NCBI GenBank assembly: GCA_016199985.1 | Contig: JACQFQ010000059.1 | Coordinates: 43,788 to 107,787, forward strand | Direction: 5' to 3' | Source: Verrucomicrobiota bacterium | GTDB taxonomy: Bacteria; Verrucomicrobiota; Verrucomicrobiia; Limisphaerales; UBA11320 | Length of the DNA stretch: 64,000 bases | Shown: in pieces, positions 8,130-16,130 of the stretch | Position numbering within the stretch: position 1 is the first letter of the stretch | Layout: each line of letters starts with the position of its first letter | Translations under genes and position numbers: made by a program | The notes under the pieces: generated by a model | Database searches by the model: none | The model's input: only the letters and a program-made list of their open reading frames with translations | What the model was told of the DNA's origin: nothing

Positions 8130-9490
8130 GCGCGTCCCCCTCGAACGAGTCGGCTGTCGGTCCCGCGCCCGAGCGGTTTCTCGATGAAAGGAAATCGATG
8201 AGCTGCATCCACTGCGGCCTCTGCCTGTCGTCGTGCCCCACCTATCTGGAAACAGGCAACGAGAACGATTCTCCTCGCGGACGCATCTATCTCATGAGGG
8301 CCTTGCAGGAGGGCCGACTTGAGCTGGGGGCCGCGCCGGTGCGGCATATCGATCTCTGCCTGGGGTGTCGCGCGTGCGAAGCCGCCTGTCCGAGCGGAGT
8401 TCCCTACGGCGAGTTGCTGGAGCACGCCCGCGATCACATCGAGAAGCATCACTCGCGGCCCTGGTTCCAACGTTTCCTCCGGCGCGTGGCGATTGAGCGG
8501 ATCTTCCCTTACCCCCAACGGATGCGCTGGGCCTTGCTGCCCGCCCGCCTGGTGAAAGCGCTGGGAATGGACGCGGTCTGCCCGGCATGGATTCGCGACG
8601 CCCTGGCGCTCATTCCCGAATCGCCGAGTTCCATCCCCATTCCCGCTGTCGTGAACCCCGAGGGGACGCGGAGAGTGGGATTCATCAGCGGATGCGTGAT
8701 GTCGGTGATGTTCGGCGAGACGCATCGGAATAGCCTCGAGTTGCTCGCTCGCGCCGGTTTTCAGGTCGCGACCCCTTCCGACCAAGTCTGCTGCGGCGCC
8801 TTGCACGCTCACTCCGGCCGATTGGATCAGGCCAGAGCCTTTGCGCGTCGCAATATTGAAGTCTTTGAGAAGGCGGGCGTGGAGATGATCGTGATCAACG
8901 CCGCGGGCTGCGGGTCCACGCTTAAGGAATATGGCCAACTGCTGGCGGAGGACCCGATGTGGCGGGATCGCGCGACCGCTTTTTCCTCCAAGGTGAGAGA
9001 CTTGAGCGAAATCCTCGCTGAGCGCGAGTGGGCGACGCCTACGCCTTGCGCGTCGGACGCCCCGATCGTGACTTTCCATGACGCGTGTCACTTGGCGCAT
9101 GCGCAACGGATCACGCAGCCGCCGCGAAAGATGGTGAAGGCCGCGGCGGGAGAACGGTATGTGGAGATGCCGGAGTCGGATGTCTGCTGCGGAAGCGCAG
9201 GCAGCTACAATCTTACGGAGCCGGAGATGGCGGCTCGTCTGCGGAAGCGAAAGATTGAGAACATTCTCAAGTCCGGAGCGCAAATCGTTGTCACGAGCAA
9301 CCCCGGTTGCCTGCTGCAGATTCAAGCAGGGCTTCGAGCGGAGGGCGCGGACCACGTACGGGCTTTGCATATCGCCGATTTCCTCGTTTCCGACAGGGCG
9401 GGATGGCGAGCGAACGCATCGACGGCGACGGCGGGCGACAGCCCCGACACGGGGGTCAAGCGCGCTTCGGGCGAGTCTCGCGCCAGGTGA
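8126..9490 (+). CDS. glcF: glycolate oxidase iron-sulfur subunit GlcF
   Basis: 454 residues. Two 4Fe-4S ferredoxin motifs: CIHCGLCLSSCP (C27, C30, C33, C37) and CLGCRACEAACP (C78, C81, C84, C88). Two CCG (cysteine-rich) domains follow, seen as 'QVCCGALHAHSG' and 'DVCCGSAGSYN' with 'DACHLAH' between them. This is the electron-transfer subunit of the glycolate oxidase complex. The gene completes the glcDEF operon. Its last 35 bases overlap, tail to tail, with the 3' end of the flippase gene on the other strand; no terminator hairpin was found between them. Confidence 0.93.
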   Translation: MSASPSNESAVGPAPERFLDERKSMSCIHCGLCLSSCPTYLETGNENDSPRGRIYLMRALQEGRLELGAAPVRHIDLCLGCRACEAACPSGVPYGELLEHARDHIEKHHSRPWFQRFLRRVAIERIFPYPQRMRWALLPARLVKALGMDAVCPAWIRDALALIPESPSSIPIPAVVNPEGTRRVGFISGCVMSVMFGETHRNSLELLARAGFQVATPSDQVCCGALHAHSGRLDQARAFARRNIEVFEKAGVEMIVINAAGCGSTLKEYGQLLAEDPMWRDRATAFSSKVRDLSEILAEREWATPTPCASDAPIVTFHDACHLAHAQRITQPPRKMVKAAAGERYVEMPESDVCCGSAGSYNLTEPEMAARLRKRKIENILKSGAQIVVTSNPGCLLQIQAGLRAEGADHVRALHIADFLVSDRAGWRANASTATAGDSPDTGVKRASGESRAR

Positions 9491-10727
9491 AGAAAACCAG
9501 CAGAACGAGCACTGCCAGCGAGTGCCATCCCAGTGTTTGAATCACGCTGCGCCGCGAAGGATGCCAGTAGTGAAGCGTGATGGAGTAGGACAGAGGGACG
9601 AGGAGCATCCAGGGCACGACGGCGTACCGTTCTCGCGCGAGCAGATTGTTGATCAACAACGAGGCGATCGCGAGAGGGAGAAATCGCCAGGCGAACAGCG
9701 GAACGAGTTGCGCCGCCCCCATGTCCGAGGCATTGGGGAAGAGGATGCCGAGCAGGAATTCCGGGAAGAGCGTACACGCCAGCGCCGCGCAGCAGCCCAC
9801 GGCCGTTGTGATGCCCAGAGCTTGGCCCAAAACGGGGGTCTCCTCCGATCGCGCGGCGCTTCGGGCGATGCTGGGGAACATTGCCAGCGACACCGGCGCG
9901 ACCAGGAAGATCACCGCCTTGCCCAGGGTTCGCGCGGCGGCGTAGGGAGCGCTTCCCTCCGCGAAGTAGCGCTGCACAACAAGGATGTCCGCCGTGAACA
10001 TGTAGGTGATCACGCCGACGCCCGCCGTCAGCGGAATGAAGTGCTTCAGGAATTTCCAGATCTCGAACGGAGCGGGAGCCGCGCTCCAGTCGCGGCGCGT
10101 GAGGAACGTCACCACCAGGAAACTGAGCAGCGCTCCGAGACCCAGTCCTCCGATGGCGCCGGTGGCGTTGGGGAGGATAAAGCCCGTCACGAGCGTGACG
10201 GCTACTAATATGCCCACATCGCCCGACACCTTCGCGATCGCGTAGCCCTTGAAATTCTGCCGGCCCTGGATGACTCCGAAAAACGCGGGTGTCAGCAGCA
10301 GCAGCCAGCCATAGCCCCATCCGATCCACAGCTTCGCCGGATCGCCAACCTTGAAGGTTTTTCCGATGCTCGGCTGGAACGCGAGCATCAGCGCCGCGAC
10401 CCCGAGCCAATAGACGGCCAGCCAGCGCATCTGTCCCCGCAAGGCCCCGGAAACCGGCGACGGGTCGACCTCTGGGGCATGCTTCGCGGCGAGTTGCGCA
10501 AAGGCGGTTTGCACTCCCATGACGGGAATCGTGAATTGCGTGAGCGTGTCGCGGAGCGCGGTCAGCGTGGTGTAATCGTCGAGCGCGTTCTTTTGAAGAA
10601 AATGCCAGGTCGCGATGTTGGTCAGCATCGTGAAAACGCCGCCGCCAACGCTGGCGCAGAGCATGAGCAGGCTGTCTTGAAAAAACCTCAGCCGCGGATG
10701 GCTCCACAACGCTTTCAACCCGCTCAA
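9456..10727 (-). CDS. polysaccharide/lipid flippase-like membrane protein
   Basis: 423 residues with about 10-12 hydrophobic helices spread along the whole length and few charges between them. The pattern and pieces such as 'MGVQTAFAQLAAK', 'ILVVQRYF', 'APVSLAMFPSIARS' and 'LFPEFLLGILFP' resemble the MATE/MurJ/Wzx (MOP) superfamily of oligosaccharide-lipid flippases. Slightly short for Wzx (usually 420-500). Its GTG/ATG start overlaps the stop of the M20 peptidase gene by four bases, so it is the second gene of a coupled pair. No glycosyltransferases are next to it, so the cargo cannot be guessed. The 3' end overlaps glcF by 35 bases. Confidence 0.75.
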   Translation of the reverse strand: MSGLKALWSHPRLRFFQDSLLMLCASVGGGVFTMLTNIATWHFLQKNALDDYTTLTALRDTLTQFTIPVMGVQTAFAQLAAKHAPEVDPSPVSGALRGQMRWLAVYWLGVAALMLAFQPSIGKTFKVGDPAKLWIGWGYGWLLLLTPAFFGVIQGRQNFKGYAIAKVSGDVGILVAVTLVTGFILPNATGAIGGLGLGALLSFLVVTFLTRRDWSAAPAPFEIWKFLKHFIPLTAGVGVITYMFTADILVVQRYFAEGSAPYAAARTLGKAVIFLVAPVSLAMFPSIARSAARSEETPVLGQALGITTAVGCCAALACTLFPEFLLGILFPNASDMGAAQLVPLFAWRFLPLAIASLLINNLLARERYAVVPWMLLVPLSYSITLHYWHPSRRSVIQTLGWHSLAVLVLLVFFTWRETRPKRA

Positions 10728-11857
10728 GCCAGGCCTCCGAGAAACCGTGTGAGGAGGGCGGTCGCGCGCTCGACTTCATCCACGGAGACCCATTCGTCGA
10801 TGGTGTGGGCCTGCGCGATGTCGCCGGGGCCGAAGACGACGCTCGGGATGCCGCCGTCGGCCAGCACGCCGGCGTCGCTGAAGAAGTTCACGCCCGCGGG
10901 GACTTTCTGTCGCGCGACGGCGAGGAGCGCCTGCACCCACGGGAGGTTCGCGGGGGTTTCCAGGGGACGCGAGGGCACTCCCTTCCAATCGCGGACCACC
11001 GCCTGGCATCCGTGCTGGCGCAGCGTTGCCTTCAGCCCCCGCACGACCGCGGCGTCGGATTCGTGGGGAAGCGTCCGACGATCGACGCGGATCTCGCAGA
11101 AGTTGGGAACGATGTTGGGTTGCCGTCCGCCGGAGATGGTGCCGATGTTCAGGGTTGCCGATCCGAGCAGCGGATGCCGCTCGCGCTTCAGCTGGGCGGC
11201 GTAAGGCCCTTCGAGCGTCTGGATCACGCGCGACATGTGGGTGATGGCGTTCGATCCGCGGTGCGGCTCGCTCCCGTGCGCGGCCTTGCCCCGGGTTTGG
11301 ATGGCGAGCCACAGATCTCCCTTGTGCGCGGTGACGACCCGCAGTCGCGTCGGCTCGCCGACAATCGCGAAGTCGGCGCGGAATTCCGATCGGACCAGCG
11401 CGCGCGAGCCCGACTGGCCGCTCTCCTCGTCTATAAGTCCCGCCAGGACGATCTCTGTTTCGTTCGGGCGCGAAGGCATTCGCGAGACATTCACCATGGC
11501 TTGGAACATGGAGGCCACAGAGGCTTTGGTGTCGCAGCTGCCGCGTCCGTAGAGACGGCCCGAGCGGATCCGGGGCTCGAGCTGGCTGAGGTCATGGAGC
11601 GTGACGGTGTCGAAGTGGGGCGCGAGCACGATCCGTCTCTTTGCGCGGCCCCTGGGCGCCAGCCTGATAAGCAGATTGGAGCGATGGGGCAGCACCGGCT
11701 GGAACTCCGCGTCGAGCTTTGCCTTGCGCGCGCAGCTCCGGAGATGCTCCGCGACCCGCTCCTCGCCCGACAAGGGATCGGCGGCTGGGGTGAAGGCGGG
11801 GTTGACGCTGGGCAGCGCCACCAGGTCACGAAGCAATTTCAGCACAGGGGTCATCAT
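10724..11857 (-). CDS. M20-family metallopeptidase (ArgE/DapE-like deacylase)
   Basis: 377 residues, cytoplasmic. The two-metal site of M20 enzymes is readable: 'LAPHFDTV' (H81, D83), 'YGRGSCDTK' (D109 bridging Asp), 'LIDEESG' (E144 catalytic, E145 ligand), 'GEPT' (metal-site Glu), the dimerisation-domain 'KAAHGSEPHRGSNAI', and a C-terminal 'AQAHTIDEWV' (ligand His). This layout is that of acetylornithine deacetylase / succinyl-diaminopimelate desuccinylase relatives. Which substrate it cleaves is not decidable from sequence, and no arginine or lysine genes surround it. Coupled by a four-base overlap to the flippase gene downstream. Confidence 0.85.
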   Translation of the reverse strand: MMTPVLKLLRDLVALPSVNPAFTPAADPLSGEERVAEHLRSCARKAKLDAEFQPVLPHRSNLLIRLAPRGRAKRRIVLAPHFDTVTLHDLSQLEPRIRSGRLYGRGSCDTKASVASMFQAMVNVSRMPSRPNETEIVLAGLIDEESGQSGSRALVRSEFRADFAIVGEPTRLRVVTAHKGDLWLAIQTRGKAAHGSEPHRGSNAITHMSRVIQTLEGPYAAQLKRERHPLLGSATLNIGTISGGRQPNIVPNFCEIRVDRRTLPHESDAAVVRGLKATLRQHGCQAVVRDWKGVPSRPLETPANLPWVQALLAVARQKVPAGVNFFSDAGVLADGGIPSVVFGPGDIAQAHTIDEWVSVDEVERATALLTRFLGGLA

Positions 11858-11924
11858 TCAAGACTCGTCCTCAGTCCGAGGGCCGGAGGGTAGGGGAGTC
11901 GATCTGGAGGGGGGAAGCCCGAAG

Positions 11925-12875
11925 TCAACGGGGCGTCCGCGACGGAGCGTTCCACCATTCCCGGAGGACCGCCAGATCCGACCTCATCGCCTTGGTCAAC
12001 AAAGCGGCCGTCTTGGGCTGCGACCCCTGCCAGGGGTACTCGATGTGGAAGGAGATGGGCTTGGAATATTTCAACTGCCGAAGCATCGGCCAGAACCCGG
12101 ACGCGCCGACCTCCCCCTGTCCGAAAGGCACAAATTCCGCGCCGCGCTTCCAGTCTTTCACATAGGCCACCGCGAACCGCGAGCGCAGCGTGTCGAACTC
12201 TGCGCGCCAATTCTCCCCGAGCTCGTGGATCGCGTGGCCGATGTCGAAGGCGATCGCGACGTCCCGCGGGTCAAAGGCGCGCGCGATTTCAAAATAGTCC
12301 CGCAGCCGGGCGCCCACGAGATCCTTCCCCGCGTGGTTCTGCAGCACGGCGCAGAGCCCCAATTGCCTGTTCATCGCGGCGAGATCCTTCAGCTGCGCCT
12401 TGATCTCGCCGAGCCGGGCCGCCGCGGGCTGGCCTGGTTTGTAGCTCCAGTATCCAAGCCGGTAATGCTTCACCCCGAGCTTCGACGCCGCGCGAAGGAT
12501 GGACTCGGCGTGGGGCGTGTCAGCGCTCTGGATGGCGGTGGTCAGGAGCAGGATCTTCAGCCGCCGAGCCGCCAACGCGTGGGCGTATCGGGGCAGATCC
12601 TCGGTCGCGCGTTCGGGCAGCACCTGTCCCGCGGGCCGCACGGGACAGTCAATCCCATCCAGCCCCGCCTCCGCCGTGACCGCGGCGCTCTCCTCGAAGC
12701 TCAGGTTCAGCTCCTGATAAACCTTGCTGAACACTCCGACGGGAGGAAGCGCGCGGGGCGTCTCGGCGAAGACGCGGCGCGATGGATCGGTCGCCAGCGC
12801 GGCCGCGACTCCTGCGCCGAGCGAGGCGCCGAGGAAGCGGCGGCGAGACAGAGAGCAAGAAGGCTCGATGGGCAT
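11925..12875 (-). CDS. Tat-exported sugar phosphate isomerase/epimerase-like TIM barrel
   Basis: 316 residues. A twin-arginine signal (SRRRFLGASLG, residues 10-20) precedes an alanine-rich hydrophobic stretch. The mature part follows the xylose-isomerase-like TIM barrel (AP_endonuc_2) seen in the many 'sugar phosphate isomerase/epimerase' proteins of PVC bacteria: 'GLDGIDCPVRP', 'HYRLGYWSYKP', 'LQNHAGKDL', 'IAFDIGHAIHE', 'SFHIEYPW'. Conserved His/Glu/Asp in these strands would bind a divalent metal. The exact substrate is unknown; export by Tat implies a periplasmic, folded, possibly cofactor-carrying enzyme. It is a single gene, 67 bases from the M20 gene downstream on the same strand. Confidence 0.82.
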   Translation of the reverse strand: MPIEPSCSLSRRRFLGASLGAGVAAALATDPSRRVFAETPRALPPVGVFSKVYQELNLSFEESAAVTAEAGLDGIDCPVRPAGQVLPERATEDLPRYAHALAARRLKILLLTTAIQSADTPHAESILRAASKLGVKHYRLGYWSYKPGQPAAARLGEIKAQLKDLAAMNRQLGLCAVLQNHAGKDLVGARLRDYFEIARAFDPRDVAIAFDIGHAIHELGENWRAEFDTLRSRFAVAYVKDWKRGAEFVPFGQGEVGASGFWPMLRQLKYSKPISFHIEYPWQGSQPKTAALLTKAMRSDLAVLREWWNAPSRTPR

Positions 12876-13461
12876 GACCGGTATTTGCCAGATCCGGGAG
12901 GCCGAGGGAAGCTGGAATCATCGATGGAGGTCCGAGCCGGATCGCCGTCGCGCGGGCCCGCTCCCCGAAGTGGGAATTGAGCGCAGGGTTTACCACGTAG
13001 AACGTGGACACAGAGGCCCTGGGGCGCGGGGCAGGAGGGGAGTGAAACCGCGGATTGCGGATAGCACGGATGGGAAAGCGAAGCGAAGCGACTGCAGGGC
13101 CCGACTCGCGCCCAAACAAAGCCCTAGACACGCTGGCGATGGAGGCATTCCGCGCGAGCGACCCGAGCCATCGACCCTGGGTCTCCTCTGATGAAACAGT
13201 TCTTGGCAAAGCCAAGATCTCTCGTTGACAGGTTTGCGCGACGCGCCTAGTGCTTTGGCCGTTCCGCGTCGAAGAAGAAAAAATCTGCGATCGGAAGAAG
13301 GAAGGTAAGGGCGAGAAGACGCGCTTACCGGTTAAAGCATCGAAAGAAAGAGAAGAGCGAGATGATCGCCCCAATCTCAGTCGATCCAAGGAAGAACGAC
13401 CAAGGAAGAACGACCCCCAGGCCGCAGCCCTCCGCTTTCCTGCCCGCTGGCCCCTGCCTAC
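12876..13461. other. non-coding stretch with dispersed-repeat-like sequence
   Basis: No supportable gene. Around 12990-13017 and 13046-13075 it carries phrases (cacgtagaacgtggacacag; then a 'CGGATTGCGGATAGCACGGATGGG'-type run) that look like intergenic repeat fragments common in Verrucomicrobia and Planctomycetes genomes. From about 13440 the plus strand is already in the RHS frame, without a start codon before 13462. A 14-base tandem duplication is listed separately. Confidence 0.5.
13386..13413. repeat. 14-base tandem duplication
   Basis: The unit ccaaggaagaacga occurs twice head to tail (13386-13399 and 13400-13413), about 50 bases upstream of the truncated RHS frame. It may mark the junction where the RHS tip was joined to foreign sequence, or simple slippage. 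Confidence 0.8.
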
Positions 13462-14139
13462 GTGCAAGGATATTACAATGCCGCTACGGGCAGGTGGCTT
13501 TCTAAGGATCCGATGGAGGAGGAGGGGGGAGTCAACCTCTATAGCCTGCTGAGCAACGATCCTGTTGACGAACTGGACGTCCTGGGATTTGGTCCTTGCG
13601 AGGACAAGTTTAGAGGCAAGCTAAAGAATATCGCGAATAGCATCGCGAAGTGGAGAGCGAGCGCCAAAGCCCATGAGCGAGAGATCAAAGATCGCCTGGA
13701 GGACATCCGCAAGGATTTGTTGGAGCAGAAACACAAGGGAAGCTGGCCCGGTGCCAAGCCGAGCGAGACTCGGGAAGGACACTGGGAGTTGCTCAATAAG
13801 CACAAAGCGTGGAAGGCCGCTGCTGAAGCAATGGCGCAGGCTGCGATTGAAGAATTCCAAAATGTAATGGCGCAGTACGCCGCATGTAAGGTTGCTGAGA
13901 AGTCTCTGAAGGCTGCGAAATGCCTTAAAAAGTTTATGGGACCGCTTGCCCTCGGATACAAGCTTTACAACGACGGAATAGATGCCGCATTCGACGATGC
14001 TCTCTGGCCGGCGAGCACGCTTTGGGCCGATGGGCCAAGTTCGATGCCAAGCATCGATAGCGGTGACTCCAACGGAGATCAATCCAACCCTCCTCCTCTC
14101 AAATTTACTTTTGGACCCAATGCTAACGCAAGGCCATAG
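13462..14139 (+). pseudogene. orphan RHS-repeat C-terminal tip with toxin-like domain
   Basis: 225 residues in frame. Residues 1-41 are the end of an RHS core: 'GYYNAATGRWLSKDP', 'NLYSLLSNDPVDELDVLG', which is the conserved segment that normally closes a >1000-residue RHS shell. The shell itself is missing; the frame stays open a little further upstream but without RHS sequence. After the core comes a variable, helical, Lys/Glu-rich domain of about 180 residues with several cysteines and a 'PLALGYKLYNDGIDAAFDDALW' type hydrophobic part, unlike any toxin family I recognise. This is the position of the polymorphic toxin in RHS proteins. The next gene overlaps it by 20 bases and encodes ankyrin repeats, fitting an immunity gene. 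The GTG start is formal; the piece is either a displaced tip cassette or a decayed gene. Confidence 0.7.
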
Positions 14140-14524
14140 CTTTGATGAAGTTCTGGACTGGCTGAGAACCGACAAGTCTCGGTTTATCCGTGCCATGGTT
14201 CCGATTTCGAAGGTCAATGATTTCAGAGGAATCCACGGGGAGTCCTTTCTTCACTACTGCGCCATAGAGGGGTGGAGCAAGGAAGTTGAGTGCCTGCTTG
14301 CGTTAGGCGCGGATCCGAATGTTCGTAGTAGATTCGAGTCTACGCCTCTCATGGATGCTGCCCTGGTTGGGCACGAGGAGATTGTGAAACTCTTGATACG
14401 GGCGGGTGCGCAAATAGATGCGCGCAACCGCGCTGGTGAGACCGCGCTAGATGGGCTATTACTGATGAACCTTTACCCTAACATCAGACTGCTTCTTGCC
14501 GGTGATTGCGGTGCGATCGATTGA
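14120..14524 (+). CDS. ankyrin-repeat protein, candidate immunity protein
   Basis: 134 residues from the ATG at 14120; the frame is open further upstream but the sequence there is the antisense-free shadow of the RHS tip. Ankyrin repeats: residues 41-72 (GESFLHYCAIEG...LLALGADPNVR), 74-105 (STPLMDAALVGHEEIVKLLIRAGAQIDAR) and a partial third from 107. No signal peptide. Overlaps the RHS tip stop by 20 bases, the usual spacing of toxin-immunity pairs. Ankyrin proteins are known as immunity proteins in polymorphic toxin loci. AT-richer than the flanking genes, in keeping with transfer. Function as antitoxin is inference. Confidence 0.75.
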   Translation: MLTQGHSFDEVLDWLRTDKSRFIRAMVPISKVNDFRGIHGESFLHYCAIEGWSKEVECLLALGADPNVRSRFESTPLMDAALVGHEEIVKLLIRAGAQIDARNRAGETALDGLLLMNLYPNIRLLLAGDCGAID

Positions 14525-14755
14525 CGAGCATTGTGTCAACCCTCCAAACCGGTTCAGCAGCAACTCTCATTATGGCGCTGTCGGTAAGATTCAGAGTGTT
14601 TTCAGCTTGTTCCATGAGCGTGCACCTCTCGCAAATTTGAGAGGGCACTCAAGTTTGCTCAGTTTTTTGCAGGGCTGGCGTCAGCGACGAGACGAAGGCG
14701 GTGTAGTAGCCACCTCGTTACGGGAGCGGCCGGGGACGCGGTATCACGCTGGGAC
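14525..14755. other. gap between ankyrin gene and IS66-type remnant
   Basis: No gene seen. The last 60 bases (about 14695-14755) are probably the leader of the IS66-type accessory gene that starts at 14756. No clear terminal inverted repeat was found. Confidence 0.4.
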
Positions 14756-14953
14756 ATGAAACCAAGCCTCCTGTCCCCGACGGCCCGCCGCTCCCGAACC
14801 ACCTCCGCCCAACGCCAGCGGCTCCTGGCTGAGTTCGACCGCAGCGGGCTCTCGGCCCCCGCCTTCGCTCGCGAGCATCCGCGTCCCGTGAAGTTCGGCC
14901 TTGCGGGTGTTGTGACACTGAGTAGGTTCGCGGTCGTGGACTTTCGACCTTGA
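14756..14953 (+). pseudogene. truncated IS66-type accessory (TnpA/orfA-like) fragment
   Basis: 65 codons starting MKPSLLSPTARRSR. Residues 12-45 (RTTSAQRQRLLAEFDRSGLS then APAFAREH) match the helix-turn-helix start of IS66-family accessory proteins, in which the phrase 'LLAEFDRSGLSAPAFAREHGL' normally continues into a 100-residue or longer protein. Here the similarity stops after about 45 residues and unrelated sequence follows up to a stop at 14953, twenty bases before the next gene. No tnpB or tnpC follows. A remnant of an inserted element at the right edge of the RHS island. Confidence 0.6.
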
Positions 14954-14972
14954 GGGTCGAGGCAAGGATCGC

Positions 14973-16097
14973 ATGAACATGATCGAGTCGGGGTTTGGGT
15001 GGATCGGACTGGCGCTGGTGGGGATCGCTGTATTTCCATTGCTCGTCTACGCGTTTTTCAGGCATGTCGTGTTGGCTCGCAAGACGCAGGGGCTGGTGAA
15101 CGACTTGAGGCACTCCAAGGCCTTCGAGATGGAGTCTTTGAAGGCGCAGATCCAAGGACCGGAGGGGGTCCAAGCGACGATGCGATCTCGCTACGGGTAT
15201 AATAGGTTTTGGTTGCCCGTGGGGTCGCTGGTGTGTTTCAACTTGATTGGCTTTAGCGTCCTTTGGGATCTGCTTCGACACCGGTTCGCGCTGAAAGAAG
15301 TCGACATTCCCGCGCTTCTCTACACTCCCAAGACTCTCGCCGCAGCCGAGCTGCCATTGATGGCGTTCCTGGGCGTCGTTCTTTTTAGCCACAGCCAGAT
15401 TCTGCGCCGCCTTTACGTCTGGGATCTGACAACACAGGTCTTTTGGAATGTCCTCCAGAGAACAGTGTTGGTCGTCGGTCTGTCTTCGGTTCTGGCCGCC
15501 TCAGTGTCCTTCAAGCCTTCGATTGGCCTTGTGGATGGAGGGGTGATCGAGCACTCGCACATCGTCTTTTTTGCCATTGGTTTCATCGTCAACGATGTGC
15601 TTCGCTGGACCCTGGATCGAGCTCGCGATCGTTTTCAGATTCAGCGGAGCAAGGTGGATGAGCTGCCGCTGTCGCTGATCCAGGGCATCAACTTCTGGCA
15701 TGAGTATCGCCTGGAGGAGGAGGGGATCGAAAACGTTCAAAACCTTGCGACCTGCGATCTTCTCGACCTCGCCTTTGCCACGCGATACAACCTTCGAACG
15801 CTGGTGGATTGGGTGGATCAAGCGGTCCTCATTCACCGCATGGGGCAGAAGGCGATCGATTTGCGCAGGGTGGGTTTCATCTCTGGAGCGATCGACATGG
15901 CTTGGGGATCGCCGCAGGCCAGCCCGGAGAAGGGAGGCATTCTCGCGAGTCACATCGCGACCACTTTGGCGGTGGACCCCATCTATGTGGAGACGTTGAT
16001 GAACGGACTCTATCAGGATGCCCAGGTCAGGACGTTGTGGGACCTGTGGCAGTCGGAGCTGAATTCGCGAAACGAGACCAAGGACAAGTACCAGTAG
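14973..16097 (+). CDS. multi-spanning membrane protein of a three-gene unit, unknown function
   Basis: 374 residues, not recognised. The first half has about five hydrophobic segments (near residues 8-28, 78-99, 122-142, 158-176, 190-206). The second half is soluble and begins with 'LPLSLIQGINFWHEYRLEEEGIENVQNLATCDLLDLAFATRYNLRTLVDWVDQAVL', a helix-hairpin-helix-like pattern (given here in pieces: 'EYRLEEEGIENVQNL', 'DLLDLAFATRYNLRTLVDWV'), which resembles the DNA/protein-binding HhH fold but may serve protein contacts. The gene is followed after 33 bases by a coiled-coil lipoprotein and then by a small helical protein with an ATGA overlap. The three probably form one envelope-associated complex. 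No enzyme motif was seen. Confidence 0.75.
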   Translation: MNMIESGFGWIGLALVGIAVFPLLVYAFFRHVVLARKTQGLVNDLRHSKAFEMESLKAQIQGPEGVQATMRSRYGYNRFWLPVGSLVCFNLIGFSVLWDLLRHRFALKEVDIPALLYTPKTLAAAELPLMAFLGVVLFSHSQILRRLYVWDLTTQVFWNVLQRTVLVVGLSSVLAASVSFKPSIGLVDGGVIEHSHIVFFAIGFIVNDVLRWTLDRARDRFQIQRSKVDELPLSLIQGINFWHEYRLEEEGIENVQNLATCDLLDLAFATRYNLRTLVDWVDQAVLIHRMGQKAIDLRRVGFISGAIDMAWGSPQASPEKGGILASHIATTLAVDPIYVETLMNGLYQDAQVRTLWDLWQSELNSRNETKDKYQ

Positions 16098-16130
16098 CGC
16101 GGCAACATGATCTGTGAGCACTCTATATAT

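Noticed and set aside
9322..10779. 485-codon minus-strand frame
   Set aside because: Shifted-frame shadow of the flippase gene on the same strand; Arg/His-rich and without hydrophobic helices.
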